Shown here: positions 1-9,573 of the stretch, one piece after another | Layout: each line of letters starts with the position of its first letter | How positions within the stretch are numbered: the first letter of the stretch is position 1 | From: Gilliamella apicola | GTDB taxonomy: Bacteria > Pseudomonadota > Gammaproteobacteria > Enterobacterales > Orbaceae | Assembly: GCF_000599985.1 (NCBI RefSeq) | Contig: NZ_CP007445.1 | Coordinates: 2,170,001-2,234,000 of the forward strand | DNA length: 64,000 bases | Reading direction: 5' to 3' | Position numbers and translations under genes: made by a program | The notes under the pieces: model-generated | What the model was told of the DNA's origin: nothing | Databases searched by the model: none | Seen by the model: the letters and a program-made list of their open reading frames with translations, nothing else

Positions 1-494
1 ATATCAAATTGAATAAGTTGATTTTTATAAACAGTGATAGGTCTAGCTTCGCGATCAATTACAATACCTTGACGAGCATACTCATAAAGTGGCTTACCTT
101 GATACTTTAGCGCTGAAAACATCGTTGGCACTTGTAAAATATCACCACGAAAATGTGTTAAAGCTTCATTGATTTGCGATTCAGTTACCTCAACTGGTTT
201 GGTGCTAACTATTTGACCATCAGCATCAGAAGTATCAGTTCGTTCACCAAGTTTAGCAATGACACGATAGCACTTATCAGAATCTAACAAATATTGCGAA
301 AATTTGGTCGCTTCACCAAAGCAAATTGGTAACATACCCGTTGCTAATGGATCAAGCGCTCCGGTATGCCCTGCTTTTTTCGCATTAAACAATCGCTTTA
401 CTTTTTGTAGCGCGTCGTTTGACGTCAAGCCTTGTGGTTTATCTAGCAATAAAACGCCGTGAAGATCACGGCGAGTTTTTTTTATATTCATCAT
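1..494 (-). CDS. truB: tRNA pseudouridine(55) synthase TruB, C-terminus outside the window
   Basis: TruB isomerises U55 to pseudouridine in the T-loop of most tRNAs in the cytoplasm. Reading the minus strand from about 494 gives an open frame to the window edge, so only about 164 N-terminal residues are present. It contains the family signatures [15 protein letters not shown] and [15 protein letters not shown]; the Asp of GALDPLATG is the catalytic residue. Two adjacent ATGs (494 and 491) are possible starts, and neither has a clear Shine-Dalgarno sequence. The gene follows rbfA, as in the enterobacterial nusA-infB-rbfA-truB operon. A 42-base dispersed repeat abuts the start codon. Identity is very likely; the start is uncertain. 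Confidence 0.93.
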   Translation of the reverse strand, partial: MMNIKKTRRDLHGVLLLDKPQGLTSNDALQKVKRLFNAKKAGHTGALDPLATGMLPICFGEATKFSQYLLDSDKCYRVIAKLGERTDTSDADGQIVSTKPVEVTESQINEALTHFRGDILQVPTMFSALKYQGKPLYEYARQGIVIDREARPITVYKNQLIQFD

Positions 495-495
495 A

Positions 496-537
496 TTTTT
501 ATACTGAAACGTATAGTTAACCTCAAACTTTTTTACA
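496..537 (-). repeat. Dispersed 42-base element, copy A (upstream of truB)
   Basis: This copy matches two others in the window (27736-27777 and 41767-41808) at about 36-38 of 42 positions by eye. On the minus strand it begins TGTAAAAAAGTTTGAGGTTA and ends GTTTCAGTATAAAAA directly beside the truB start. Each copy contains a GTTTGAG motif followed about 18 bases later by a second GTTTNAG motif, so it has an internal direct repeat. Function is unknown; it could be a promoter/operator or a small repeat family. Confidence 0.75.
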
Positions 538-561
538 AAAAATTGGAGGTTATTTTTAAAA

Positions 562-939
562 TTAATCGTTATGACGCTCGTTGTCTTGCTTAATAACATT
601 CGTTACTAAATTAGACATATGCATACCTTTCACCAGAGACTCATCATAAAAGAATTTAATCTCAGGAATAATACGTAAGGACATGGCTTTACCAATTAAA
701 GTACGAATATAGCCCTTCGCATCATTAAGCACTTTTAAACCTTGTTCGATAACTTGCGGATCTTCATCATTTAAAAAAGTCACAAAAACTTTAGCATATG
801 AAAGGTCACGTGAAATATCTACACCAGAAACGGTTACCATACCTAAACGGGGATCTTTGATTTCCCGTTGTAAGATAATTGCAATTTCTTTTTGTAATTC
901 ATGTCCGACTCGAGATGAACGATTAAATGCTTTTGCCAT
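562..939 (-). CDS. rbfA: Ribosome-binding factor A
   Basis: RbfA is a small KH-fold protein that binds the 30S subunit during late maturation of 16S rRNA and is important for cold adaptation. The 125-residue product begins [20 protein letters not shown] and contains the family-typical segments [17 protein letters not shown] and YAKVFVTFL. Its length is close to the usual ~130 residues. The ATG at 939 is preceded by AAGGAAAATAGAT, a good ribosome binding site. It lies between infB and truB in the conserved operon and is separated from infB by a 65-base gap that contains a 10-bp hairpin, which could tune its expression relative to infB. Confidence 0.96.
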   Translation of the reverse strand: MAKAFNRSSRVGHELQKEIAIILQREIKDPRLGMVTVSGVDISRDLSYAKVFVTFLNDEDPQVIEQGLKVLNDAKGYIRTLIGKAMSLRIIPEIKFFYDESLVKGMHMSNLVTNVIKQDNERHND

Positions 940-961
940 ATCTATTTTCCTTTAAATATAA

Positions 962-987
962 ATAAGCAAGGCTTGAACCTTGCTTAT
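962..987 (-). terminator. Hairpin between infB and rbfA (possible intra-operon attenuator)
   Basis: A perfect 10-bp stem (ATAAGCAAGG/CCTTGCTTAT, arms 962-971 and 978-987) with a 6-base loop lies just after the infB stop. On the minus strand it is followed by T/A-rich sequence rather than a clean T run, so partial termination or RNA processing is more likely than full termination. Confidence 0.5.
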
Positions 988-1004
988 AAAAGACAGCGTA
1001 ATGA

Positions 1005-3704
1005 CTAAATCGTACGTTTGATTTCGATAGTTTCAAACACTTCAATAGCATCGCCAACGCGAACATCATTATAGTTACGTACACCAATACCACATTCCAT
1101 ACCATTACGAACTTCGTTGACGTCATCTTTAAAGCGACGTAATGATTCAAGTTCGCCTTCATAGATAACCACATTATCACGTAATACACGGATTGGATTA
1201 TGACGTTTCACTACACCTTCCGTTACCATACAGCCAGCAATTGCACCAAATTTTGGTGATTTAAAGACATCACGTACTTCAGCAAGACCAATAATCTCTT
1301 GTTTGTACTCAGGTGCAAGCATACCGCTCATTGCTTGTTTAACTTCATCAATAAGATCATAAATTACTGAATAGTAGCGTAGATCCAAGTTTTCTGTTTC
1401 AACCACTTTACGCGCAGATGCATCAGCACGTACGTTAAAGCCTAAAATAATGGCATTAGATGCCGCAGCAAGAGAAGCGTCAGTTTCAGTAATACCACCT
1501 ACACCTGAACCAATAATTTTAACTTTAACTTCATCGGTTGATAGTTTAAGTAATGAATCGGAAATTGCTTCAACGGAACCTTGAACATCTGCTTTTAACA
1601 CGATATTGAGTTCAGATACATCACCTTCGGTCATGTTGGTGAACATGTTTTCAAGTTTCGCTTTTTGTTGACGAGCTAATTTAACATCGCGGAACTTACC
1701 TTGTCGATAAAGCGCAACTTCACGAGCTTTCTTCTCATCACGTACAACGGTTGCTTCATCACCCGCTGATGGCACACCAGATAGACCAAGAATCTCAACT
1801 GGGATAGATGGACCCGCTTCAGTCACTTCTTTACCTAATTCATTGCGCATTGCACGAATTCGACCATACTCAAATCCACAAAGTACAATATCGCCTTTAC
1901 GTAATGTACCTGATTGAACGAGTACGGTAGCAACAGAACCACGACCTTTATCAAGGAATGATTCAATAACAACACCACTTGCCATTCCAGTTTCGTAGGC
2001 AGTTAATTCAAGTACTTCAGCTTGTAATAAGATCGCTTCAAGTAGTTGGTCGATACCTGTACCTGCTTTAGCTGAAACATGAACAAACTGAGTATCACCA
2101 CCCCAATCTTCTGACATAACGCCATATTGAGCCAATTCGCCTTTTACGCGCTCAGGATCGGCTTCTGGTTTATCAATTTTATTTACAGCAACAACAATTG
2201 GCACATTCGCAGCTTTAGCATGCTGAATAGCTTCAATTGTTTGTGGCATTACACCGTCATCAGCAGCAACAACAAGTACCACGATATCGGTCGCTTTCGC
2301 ACCGCGAGCACGCATTGAAGTAAATGCCGCATGGCCTGGAGTATCTAAGAAAGTGATCTCACCATTTGCAGTTTTAACATGGTATGCACCGATATGCTGA
2401 GTGATACCACCTGCTTCGCCTGATGCAACTTTCGCTTTACGAATATAATCAAGTAACGATGTTTTACCATGGTCAACGTGTCCCATAATGGTCACAACAG
2501 GTGCACGTGCAACTTTTTCTGCGCCAGTATCACGATCGCTCATAAGTGATTCTTCAAGCTCATTTTCACGACGAAGTACTACTTTATGACCCATTTCTTC
2601 GGCAACAAGCTGTGCTGTTTCTTGATCGATTACTTGGTTAATGGTTGCCATTGCTCCCATTTTCATCATGGTTTTAATGACTTCTGAGCCTTTAACAGCC
2701 ATTTTATTGGCTAATTCAGCAACGGTAATTGTTTCACCAATCACAACATCACGGTTAACCGCTTGTACTGGTTTATTAAAGCTTTGTTGCAATGCACTTT
2801 TACCTTTCTTTTTATGACCACTTCGGGTAACGGCTCGCGCTTCTTCACGTTCAGCTTTACCTTCAGAAAGTTTGCTACCTTTTTTCTGCTTAGTTTGCTT
2901 ACTGTTGCGACCACGTCCACGAGCGCTTTCTACTTCACGATCGGTATCATCTTCAGCCGCTCTTGCATATTTAGAAGTGGTAACATGATAATCATCATCA
3001 TCTGTATTATCAGTCTCATCTGTATCATTGTATTGTTCTGCTAATTTACGTGCTTCTTCAGCCATACGTTTAGCGTCTTCTTCAAGTTTACGACGATTTT
3101 CTTCTTCTGCTTTTCGTTTAATTTCGTTAGCTTCGGCCTCTAAACGAGCCTTCTCTTCCTGTGCTTTTTTCACTTTAGGATCCACAGGGTGCGCTTGTTC
3201 TGTTTTAGCTACTTGCTTAGCTTTTTCTTCTTCAGCCTTAGCTTGTGCTTGAGCCTGAATTTCAGCTTGCTTTTTAGCTTCTTCTTCACGTTTTTTGGCT
3301 TCTTCTGCAGCCGCTAATTTTTCTTTTTCTTCCGCTTCTTTACGGGCTTTCAATTCAGCCTCTTGCTTAATTTTTTCAGCTTCAAGACGAGCTTTTTCTT
3401 GTTCTGCTACAAGTTCAGCCGGATCGCGCTTAACAAAAGTACGTTTTTTACGGACTTCTACTTTAATTTCTTTGCTTTTACCACCAGCACTTGACACATT
3501 TAAAGTTGAATGTGTTTTACGTTGCAACGTTAATTTGGTCGGACCTTGCTGAGGATTTAAATGCGCAAGCAAAGCTTCTTTTTCCTTTTGTGTTACAGTA
3601 TCAGATGCTGTTTTTTTCATGCCTGCATCAGCAAACTGTTGCAAAAGTGTTTGCACTGGAGTATTTATTTCCTGAGCCAGTGTTTCGATTGATACTTTGG
3701 TCAT
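1005..3704 (-). CDS. infB: Translation initiation factor IF-2
   Basis: IF-2 is the GTPase that brings formylmethionyl-tRNA to the 30S P site and promotes 50S joining. The 899-residue protein has an N-terminal IF2_N domain (about residues 1-50), a long charged Ala/Glu/Lys-rich helix (about 95-225), a second IF2_N-like segment near 320-370 and the G domain. Visible GTPase motifs are GHVDHGKTS (about residue 407), DTPGH (about 453), NKID (about 510) and VSAKAG. The length matches the roughly 890 residues of the E. coli protein. It starts 17 bases after nusA in the same operon. An internal second initiation, known in E. coli, cannot be confirmed here. Confidence 0.97.
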   Translation of the reverse strand: MTKVSIETLAQEINTPVQTLLQQFADAGMKKTASDTVTQKEKEALLAHLNPQQGPTKLTLQRKTHSTLNVSSAGGKSKEIKVEVRKKRTFVKRDPAELVAEQEKARLEAEKIKQEAELKARKEAEEKEKLAAAEEAKKREEEAKKQAEIQAQAQAKAEEEKAKQVAKTEQAHPVDPKVKKAQEEKARLEAEANEIKRKAEEENRRKLEEDAKRMAEEARKLAEQYNDTDETDNTDDDDYHVTTSKYARAAEDDTDREVESARGRGRNSKQTKQKKGSKLSEGKAEREEARAVTRSGHKKKGKSALQQSFNKPVQAVNRDVVIGETITVAELANKMAVKGSEVIKTMMKMGAMATINQVIDQETAQLVAEEMGHKVVLRRENELEESLMSDRDTGAEKVARAPVVTIMGHVDHGKTSLLDYIRKAKVASGEAGGITQHIGAYHVKTANGEITFLDTPGHAAFTSMRARGAKATDIVVLVVAADDGVMPQTIEAIQHAKAANVPIVVAVNKIDKPEADPERVKGELAQYGVMSEDWGGDTQFVHVSAKAGTGIDQLLEAILLQAEVLELTAYETGMASGVVIESFLDKGRGSVATVLVQSGTLRKGDIVLCGFEYGRIRAMRNELGKEVTEAGPSIPVEILGLSGVPSAGDEATVVRDEKKAREVALYRQGKFRDVKLARQQKAKLENMFTNMTEGDVSELNIVLKADVQGSVEAISDSLLKLSTDEVKVKIIGSGVGGITETDASLAAASNAIILGFNVRADASARKVVETENLDLRYYSVIYDLIDEVKQAMSGMLAPEYKQEIIGLAEVRDVFKSPKFGAIAGCMVTEGVVKRHNPIRVLRDNVVIYEGELESLRRFKDDVNEVRNGMECGIGVRNYNDVRVGDAIEVFETIEIKRTI

Positions 3705-3721
3705 GTATTACTTTCCCTCAA

Positions 3722-5197
3722 TTATTCATTTGCAAACCAACAAATATTACGTGCAGCCATAATAAAATCGCCAGCTTGTTTACTTGTTAAACCTTCAATA
3801 TCGGCTAGATCGTCGGTACCTTGTTCAGCTAAATCTTCCAAAGTAGTTACGTCATGTTGTGCCAATTGATAGGCCAATTCTTTTGTCATACCTGCCAAAT
3901 CTAATAAATCTTGAGCAGGTCTTTTGTCACCACTCGTCGCTAATGCCATTGTGGTTAATGCATCTTTAGCTCGATTTCTTAATGCTTCAACGAGTTCTTC
4001 ATTGAGTTCTTCAATTTCAAGTAATTCATCAACAGGTACATAAGCAAGTTCTTCCAATGAAGTAAAACCTTCTTCAACTAATAGTTGTGCAAGATCTTCT
4101 TCAATATCTAAATGCTTCATGAAATTACTAATTGAAGCAAAAGATTCTGCATGATGTTTTTCTTGTAAATCTTCGGTACTCATAACATTTAATGTCCAAC
4201 CCGTGAGCTGTGACGCTAAACGAATATTTTGCCCATTTCGACCAATTGCCTGTGGCAACGTATCGGCATTAACGGCTACATCCATAGTATGTTTATCTTC
4301 ATCAACAACGATTGACACCACATCTGCAGGCGCCATAGCGTTAATTACGTATTGTGCAGGGTTATCATCCCATAAAACAATATCGATTCGCTCACCACCA
4401 AATTCATTTGATACCGCTTGAACACGTGCACCACGCATACCAACACAAGCACCGACTGGATCAATACGACGGTCATTACTGCTAACTGCAATTTTAGCAC
4501 GCGATCCTGGATCACGAGCAACACCTTTAATATCAATCATCTCTTCACCAATTTCTGGCACTTCGATACGGAATAATTCTTCCATCATCTCAGGGTTAGA
4601 ACGACTAATACAAAGTTGTGCTGGTTTATTATCTTGTTCAACAAGGTATAAAATACCACGAACACGGTCACCAATACGAAAGTTTTCACGTGGTAACATG
4701 TCATGACGTAACATCATTGCATCGGCATTATTACCTAAATCAAGAATTACACTATCACGGTTAGTTTTCTTGACAATACCCGTTACTATTTCACCAATGC
4801 GATTTCTGAACATGTCAATTACCATGGCTCGTTCAGCTTCACGCACTTTTTGTACAATAACTTGTTTCGCTGTTTGGGTAGTAATACGGTCAAATGCTAC
4901 TGATTCAATCTGTTCTTGAACATAATCACCGAGTTGTACTGATGGATCTTCGTATTGTGCTGCTTCTAATGTTATTTCTTTCGTTGGTTGAGTAACATCA
5001 TTCACGACATGCCAACGACGGAATGTGTCATAATCGCCTGTCTTATGATCAATTTTTACAATGACGTCAATTTCCACATTCTGTTTCTTTTTTGTGGCTG
5101 TTGCTAATGCTGTTTCTAGCGCTTCAAAAATTTTGTCACGTGTTAGTGCTTTTTCATTTGATACTGCTTCAACAACAGCTAAAATTTCTTTATTCAT
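3722..5197 (-). CDS. nusA: Transcription termination/antitermination factor NusA
   Basis: NusA binds RNA polymerase and nascent RNA, promotes pausing and intrinsic termination, and takes part in rRNA antitermination. The 491-residue protein shows the N-terminal polymerase-binding domain, an S1 domain (around [20 protein letters not shown]), two KH domains ([15 protein letters not shown] and [15 protein letters not shown]) and two C-terminal acidic helix-hairpin-helix repeats (about 365-490). Those repeats are typical of gammaproteobacterial NusA. It lies 16 bases after rimP and 17 before infB. Its ribosome binding site is close to the ATG (AAAGG abuts it), which is unusual but consistent with translational coupling. 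Confidence 0.97.
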   Translation of the reverse strand: MNKEILAVVEAVSNEKALTRDKIFEALETALATATKKKQNVEIDVIVKIDHKTGDYDTFRRWHVVNDVTQPTKEITLEAAQYEDPSVQLGDYVQEQIESVAFDRITTQTAKQVIVQKVREAERAMVIDMFRNRIGEIVTGIVKKTNRDSVILDLGNNADAMMLRHDMLPRENFRIGDRVRGILYLVEQDNKPAQLCISRSNPEMMEELFRIEVPEIGEEMIDIKGVARDPGSRAKIAVSSNDRRIDPVGACVGMRGARVQAVSNEFGGERIDIVLWDDNPAQYVINAMAPADVVSIVVDEDKHTMDVAVNADTLPQAIGRNGQNIRLASQLTGWTLNVMSTEDLQEKHHAESFASISNFMKHLDIEEDLAQLLVEEGFTSLEELAYVPVDELLEIEELNEELVEALRNRAKDALTTMALATSGDKRPAQDLLDLAGMTKELAYQLAQHDVTTLEDLAEQGTDDLADIEGLTSKQAGDFIMAARNICWFANE

Positions 5198-5213
5198 CCT
5201 TTACACCCGTACT

Positions 5214-5675
5214 CTATTTAAGGTTAAAATTAGGTACTATGTTTGCTTTCTGTATATTACTAAAAGCAAACACTTCATCATTATCTTCCACCGTTAATGT
5301 AATCATGTCATTATCAATGGATTTTATCCTACCTTTCCACTTGCGACGATTTGCAACAGGAATACGTAAACTAATAGTGACTTCTTCACCAATAAAGCGT
5401 TGATAATGTTCAAGCGTAAACAGAGGTCTATCCATACCTGGAGATGAAACTTCAAGATTGTAGGCGTCTTTGATAGGATCTTCAACATCAAGTACTGCGC
5501 TAATTTGTCGACTAACATCAGCACAATCATCAACAGTTATACCATTTTCATTATCAATATAGACTCGAAGTACAGGATAACGACCACGAATGTATTCAAC
5601 GCCAACTAACTCAAAACCAAGTGCATTTACTGGTTCTTGAATGATATCAGTTAATTGCTGTTCTATATTAGCCAA
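5214..5675 (-). CDS. rimP: Ribosome maturation factor RimP, probable TTG start
   Basis: RimP assists maturation of the 30S subunit. The frame contains family segments [33 protein letters not shown] and [15 protein letters not shown]. The longest frame opens at a GTG (5687), but that codon overlaps a strong GGAGG motif. The TTG at 5675 sits five bases after GGAGG and yields [15 protein letters not shown], aligning with E. coli RimP, so I place the start there (153 residues). It is the first protein gene of the nusA operon. Two terminator-like hairpins separate it from metY, suggesting the operon is partly controlled by read-through. Confidence 0.93.
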   Translation of the reverse strand: MANIEQQLTDIIQEPVNALGFELVGVEYIRGRYPVLRVYIDNENGITVDDCADVSRQISAVLDVEDPIKDAYNLEVSSPGMDRPLFTLEHYQRFIGEEVTISLRIPVANRRKWKGRIKSIDNDMITLTVEDNDEVFAFSNIQKANIVPNFNLK

Positions 5676-5691
5676 ACAAACCTCCACTGCA

Positions 5692-5716
5692 GAAAATAAA
5701 AAAGGGCATAAAGCCC
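5692..5716 (-). terminator. Terminator-like hairpin just upstream of rimP
   Basis: On the minus strand GGGC-TTTAT-GCCC is followed by TTTTTTATTTT, ending about 16 bases before the rimP start. The stem is short (4 bp), so efficiency may be low. It could act as an attenuator for rimP-nusA-infB. Confidence 0.5.
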
Positions 5717-5754
5717 AACATTCTTTTTAAACTTACGCTTAAAATCACAACACG

Positions 5755-5779
5755 AAAAAAAACCTCGACATGCGAGGCT
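5755..5779 (-). terminator. Rho-independent terminator downstream of metY
   Basis: On the minus strand a CCTCG-CATGT-CGAGG hairpin (extendable by wobble pairs) is followed directly by eight T residues. It lies about 90 bases after the tRNA and is the likely metY terminator. Confidence 0.75.
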
Positions 5780-5869
5780 ACATTTAAAAAAACTAACTAT
5801 AATGAAGCCACTTGAGTTGAACTTTCATGCAATAAAAAGGGTTGATTGATTTATGAATGAAAATCTAAG

Positions 5870-5946
<77 letters not shown>

Positions 5947-5960
5947 ATAGATGACTGAGA

Positions 5961-5988
5961 ATTATACTTCTTTTTGAATAAAATGCAA
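5961..5988 (-). promoter_or_regulatory. Probable sigma-70 promoter of metY
   Basis: Minus strand: TTGCAT, 16-base spacer, TATAAT (5961-5966), with the mature tRNA 5' end about 15 bases downstream. The perfect -10 box and its position make this the obvious metY promoter. Confidence 0.7.
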
Positions 5989-6092
5989 CTTAAAATAACG
6001 CTAGTTTTATCAATTATGCTTAAAGTTTTAAAAAATAACACACTATAACTTTGCTTGTGCATTGAGACAAATTATACACAATTGATTAACTA

Positions 6093-6136
6093 ACATTGGT
6101 ATAAAAATCCATTTTTCAACTTCATTATACCAATGT
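6093..6136. repeat. 12-bp perfect inverted repeat downstream of trpA
   Basis: Arms ACATTGGTATAA (6093-6104) and TTATACCAATGT (6125-6136) enclose a 20-base loop, 18 bases after the trpA stop. There is no T run on the minus side. It may stabilise the 3' end of the trp mRNA or act as a weak terminator. Confidence 0.5.
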
Positions 6137-6153
6137 CCGGTCTTCAAATAAGA

Positions 6154-6960
6154 TTACTTGCTTGTTGCCTGTTTCATCGTTTTTACAAAGCTCGCTAATT
6201 CTCTCAGCATTTTGTCTGTGTTATCCAGATTATGCTCAATAATTTTAACTGTAGCTGAACCAGCAATAGCCCCAGCAGCACCCGATTTAATTGCTTCACT
6301 AACTTGAAATGGTTCAGAAATACCAAATCCTTGAATCGCTGGCGGAGCCCCGTATTGGTGTAATTTATCTAGTAAATGGGTTAAAGGTTTATTAGCACGA
6401 TTTTCAGTACCGGTTACTCCTGCACGCGATACCAAATAAGTATAGCCTTTACCTTGCTTAGCAATATTCTTTATCACTTCATCATCTGCATTAGGTGGAC
6501 AAATAAATATTGGGTCAATGCCATGCTTTTCAGCAGAATCGGTAAATTCTGGTGCATATTCAACAGGTAAATCAGCAATTAATACTGAATCTACGCCTGC
6601 TTTGGCACATTTAGCATAGAAGTTATCAATACCATTTTTGAACACCAAATTAGCATAAATAAGCAATCCCATTGGAATATCAGCATTTTGCTTTCTTACT
6701 TTACTTAAAATTTCAAACGATTTTTCAACGCTAATACCACCTTTAAAAGCACGGATATTGGCATTTTGAATAGTTGGACCATCAGCCATTGGATCTGAAA
6801 ATGGAATACCTAATTCTAAGGCGTCAGCGCCAGCATCAACCAAGGTTTGGATAATTTTTAGCGAAAGGTCAGGTGTTGGATCGCCAACCGGTACAAAAGG
6901 AACAAATGCACCACGTTTTTCCGTTGCTAAAGTTGCAAACAGTTTTTGATAACGGCTCAT
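6154..6960 (-). CDS. trpA: Tryptophan synthase alpha subunit
   Basis: TrpA cleaves indole-3-glycerol phosphate to indole and glyceraldehyde 3-phosphate and channels indole to TrpB. The 268-residue TIM-barrel protein contains [16 protein letters not shown], whose Glu and final Asp correspond to the catalytic E49 and D60 of E. coli. It also has the phosphate-binding GFGISEP and GAIAGSA segments. Length equals the E. coli subunit (268). The start ATG overlaps the trpB stop by four bases (ATGA), indicating translational coupling. It is the last gene of the trp operon. Confidence 0.98.
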   Translation of the reverse strand: MSRYQKLFATLATEKRGAFVPFVPVGDPTPDLSLKIIQTLVDAGADALELGIPFSDPMADGPTIQNANIRAFKGGISVEKSFEILSKVRKQNADIPMGLLIYANLVFKNGIDNFYAKCAKAGVDSVLIADLPVEYAPEFTDSAEKHGIDPIFICPPNADDEVIKNIAKQGKGYTYLVSRAGVTGTENRANKPLTHLLDKLHQYGAPPAIQGFGISEPFQVSEAIKSGAAGAIAGSATVKIIEHNLDNTDKMLRELASFVKTMKQATSK

Positions 6961-8150
6961 TGTATTTCTCCTTTTGCTTTTAAAACATCATAAACAGTAA
7001 ATATATCTTTATCACCCCGACCAGATAAGTTAACAATTAATAGTTGTTCTTTGTCTGGGTTTTCTTTAATCATTTTCATCGCGTAGGCTAATGCATGTGA
7101 TGATTCAAGTGCGGGGATAATTCCTTCATGACGGGATAATTCTTTAAACGCATCAAGAGCTTCATCGTCAGTAATCGAAACATATTGCGCTCGGCCAATG
7201 CTATCTAAATAAGCATGTTGTGGGCCCACTGCTGGAAAATCAAGTCCTGCTGAAATTGAATAAGACTCTTCAATTTGTCCTTCGTCAGTCTGCATCATTG
7301 GGGTTTTCATTCCAAAATAGATACCTAACTTGCCATGTTTTAATGAAGCTCCATGCTCGCCACTTTCAATACCATGTCCACCTGGTTCAACACCAATTAA
7401 TTTAACGGATTTATCATCAATAAAGTTAGCAAACATACCAATCGCATTAGATCCTCCACCAACACAAGCAATAACAGCATCAGGCAGACGACCTTCACGC
7501 TCTAAAATTTGCTGTTTAGCTTCACGACTGATCATTTGTTGGAATTCACGCACAATAGTTGGGAAAGGATGTGGACCCGCTGCTGTACCAAGCATATAGT
7601 GAGCGTGTTCATAGCTACCAGACCAATCGCGTAGCGCTTCATTACAGGCATCTTTCAACGTTGCTGAACCTGTTTCAACAGGGATCACTGTTGCGCCCAT
7701 TAGTCGCATTCTAAAGACATTAGGTGCTTGACGTTGAACATCTTTAGCGCCCATATAGATTCGGCATTTTAAGCCTAATAGAGCACAAGCTAAAGCTGAA
7801 GCAACACCATGCTGCCCTGCTCCAGTTTCAGCAATAATTTCAGTTTTACCCATGCGTTTAGCCAGTAAAGCTTGACCTAATACTTGATTGGTCTTGTGTG
7901 CCCCACCATGCACTAAATCTTCTCGTTTTAAATAAAGTTTAGTTTTAGTACCCGCAGTTAAATTTTTACATAATGTCAGCGCAGTTGGTCGACCGGCATA
8001 ATTAACTAATAGATCATTAAATTCTTTTTGGAAATTTGGATCATGTATCGCTGATAAAAAAGCTTGCTCAAGTTGTTCTAGTACAGGCATTAATATTTGG
8101 GGGACATATTGCCCACCAAACTCACCAAAATAAGGATTTAATTTAGACAT
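6957..8150 (-). CDS. trpB: Tryptophan synthase beta subunit
   Basis: TrpB condenses indole with L-serine using pyridoxal phosphate. The motif [12 protein letters not shown] holds the Schiff-base lysine, and [12 protein letters not shown] is the cofactor phosphate loop. An ATG at 8156 is in frame, but AAAGGA touches it. The ATG at 8150 ([17 protein letters not shown]) has the same AAAGGA at normal spacing and matches the family start, giving 397 residues as in E. coli. It is preceded by trpCF with a 25-base gap and overlaps trpA. Confidence 0.98.
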   Translation of the reverse strand: MSKLNPYFGEFGGQYVPQILMPVLEQLEQAFLSAIHDPNFQKEFNDLLVNYAGRPTALTLCKNLTAGTKTKLYLKREDLVHGGAHKTNQVLGQALLAKRMGKTEIIAETGAGQHGVASALACALLGLKCRIYMGAKDVQRQAPNVFRMRLMGATVIPVETGSATLKDACNEALRDWSGSYEHAHYMLGTAAGPHPFPTIVREFQQMISREAKQQILEREGRLPDAVIACVGGGSNAIGMFANFIDDKSVKLIGVEPGGHGIESGEHGASLKHGKLGIYFGMKTPMMQTDEGQIEESYSISAGLDFPAVGPQHAYLDSIGRAQYVSITDDEALDAFKELSRHEGIIPALESSHALAYAMKMIKENPDKEQLLIVNLSGRGDKDIFTVYDVLKAKGEIQ

Positions 8151-8175
8151 AACCATTCCTTTTTATAATTAAAAA

Positions 8176-9558
8176 TTAAATTTGTTCAAATACTGCGTTG
8201 ATTTTCTGTTTATCTTTGATGCCAGGTGACTGTTCAACTCCTGAATTGAGATCAACCCCAATCACACTGGTTGCAATAGCTAACTTGATATTTTCTGGAT
8301 TGATGCCTCCAGCTAAAATCACATTACTTAACTCATGATTCTCGAGTAATGACCAATCAAAACTTTTACCTGTTCCACCCGCACCATTGTCAAATATATA
8401 ACGTGAAACTAATGGATTATGATGCTCTGGGACTGTGCCATCAATACTTAATGCTTTCCAAATTTGGCAGGTTAAAGGTAGCTTTTCGCGTAAAGCTTGT
8501 ATGTAGTCAGCATCTTCTTTACCATGCAGTTGCACGGCGTAAAGAGATAACTGCTCAGCAATTTGACATACTTCATCAATGCCTTGGTTTTTAAAAACGC
8601 CCACCCAATTAAGAGGTGCCGCCGACATCACACTACGGGCTTTATTAGGTTGAATATAACGCGGTGAACTACTAACAAAAATCAACCCGCCATATACTGC
8701 TCCTGCTTGGTAAACATTGACCGCATCTTCGGCACGAGTTAACCCACAGACTTTATTTTCGCCCAACACGACTTTGCGAATGGCTAAATCTAAATTAGGC
8801 TCTGACATCAACGCGCTGCCAATTAAAAAGCCTTTGGCATACTGACGCAGATCCTTTACTTGATTATGAGTATAAATTCCTGACTCGCTAATCACAATAC
8901 GATCGTCAGGAATCGTTTTCGATAAATTTTTAACTCGATTTAAATCTACGGTAAGATCGCGCAAATTACGATTATTAATGCCAATAACTTTAGCGCCTAA
9001 TTTAATTGCTCGTTCTACTTCGCTTTCAGTACTCGCTTCGGTTAAAACGCCCATATTAAGTCGATGAGCAACCTCACTTAACTGTTGATACTCATCATCT
9101 GTCACGACTGATAGCATTAATAAAATGGCATCAGCTTGATAATAACGAGCCAAATAGATTTGGTATTCATCAATAATAAAATCCTTACAAAGTACAGGTT
9201 GCGTCACCTCTTTACGTATAATCGGTAAAAATTCAAAATGACCTTGAAAATATTTTTCATCGGTCAAAACCGAAATAGCCGTTGCATAGTTTTTATAAAT
9301 TTTAGCAATTTCGGCTGGGTCAAAATCATCACGAATTAATCCTTTAGACGGCGAAGCTTTTTTACACTCCAAAATAAACGCCGTTTTAGCTTGATTTAAA
9401 GCTTGATAAAAATCACGATCACTTGGTTTCACATCCGATTGAAAAGTTGCAAGTGGCTTAGCTGCTTGCTGCTGAGATAACCAAATCTGCTTATCATTAA
9501 TGATTTTTTTTAATACTGTTGCCATTTCAACATTTTTGGTTAATGCTGCAATTACCAT
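8176..9558 (-). CDS. trpCF: Bifunctional indole-3-glycerol phosphate synthase / phosphoribosylanthranilate isomerase (TrpC-TrpF fusion)
   Basis: This fused enzyme carries out two successive steps. The C-terminal TrpF half isomerises phosphoribosylanthranilate, and the N-terminal TrpC half closes the indole ring. TrpC motifs include FILECKKASPSKG, VLTDEKYFQGHFEFL and ISESGI (about residues 1-255). TrpF starts near NKVCGLTRAEDA and contains AVQLHGKEDADYI and the phosphate-binding LAGGINPENI. The ATG at 9570 lacks its own binding site, whereas GGAG is six bases before the ATG at 9558, so the start is placed there (460 residues). The fusion is typical of Enterobacterales, Pasteurellaceae and Orbaceae. 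Confidence 0.96.
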   Translation of the reverse strand: MVIAALTKNVEMATVLKKIINDKQIWLSQQQAAKPLATFQSDVKPSDRDFYQALNQAKTAFILECKKASPSKGLIRDDFDPAEIAKIYKNYATAISVLTDEKYFQGHFEFLPIIRKEVTQPVLCKDFIIDEYQIYLARYYQADAILLMLSVVTDDEYQQLSEVAHRLNMGVLTEASTESEVERAIKLGAKVIGINNRNLRDLTVDLNRVKNLSKTIPDDRIVISESGIYTHNQVKDLRQYAKGFLIGSALMSEPNLDLAIRKVVLGENKVCGLTRAEDAVNVYQAGAVYGGLIFVSSSPRYIQPNKARSVMSAAPLNWVGVFKNQGIDEVCQIAEQLSLYAVQLHGKEDADYIQALREKLPLTCQIWKALSIDGTVPEHHNPLVSRYIFDNGAGGTGKSFDWSLLENHELSNVILAGGINPENIKLAIATSVIGVDLNSGVEQSPGIKDKQKINAVFEQI

Positions 9559-9573
9559 ATTATTCTCCATCTA

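Noticed and set aside
2763..3552. Several plus-strand ORFs opposite infB
   Set aside because: They lie antisense to the Ala/Glu/Lys-rich helix of IF-2 and have low-complexity Ser/Leu/Phe composition, as expected of shadows.
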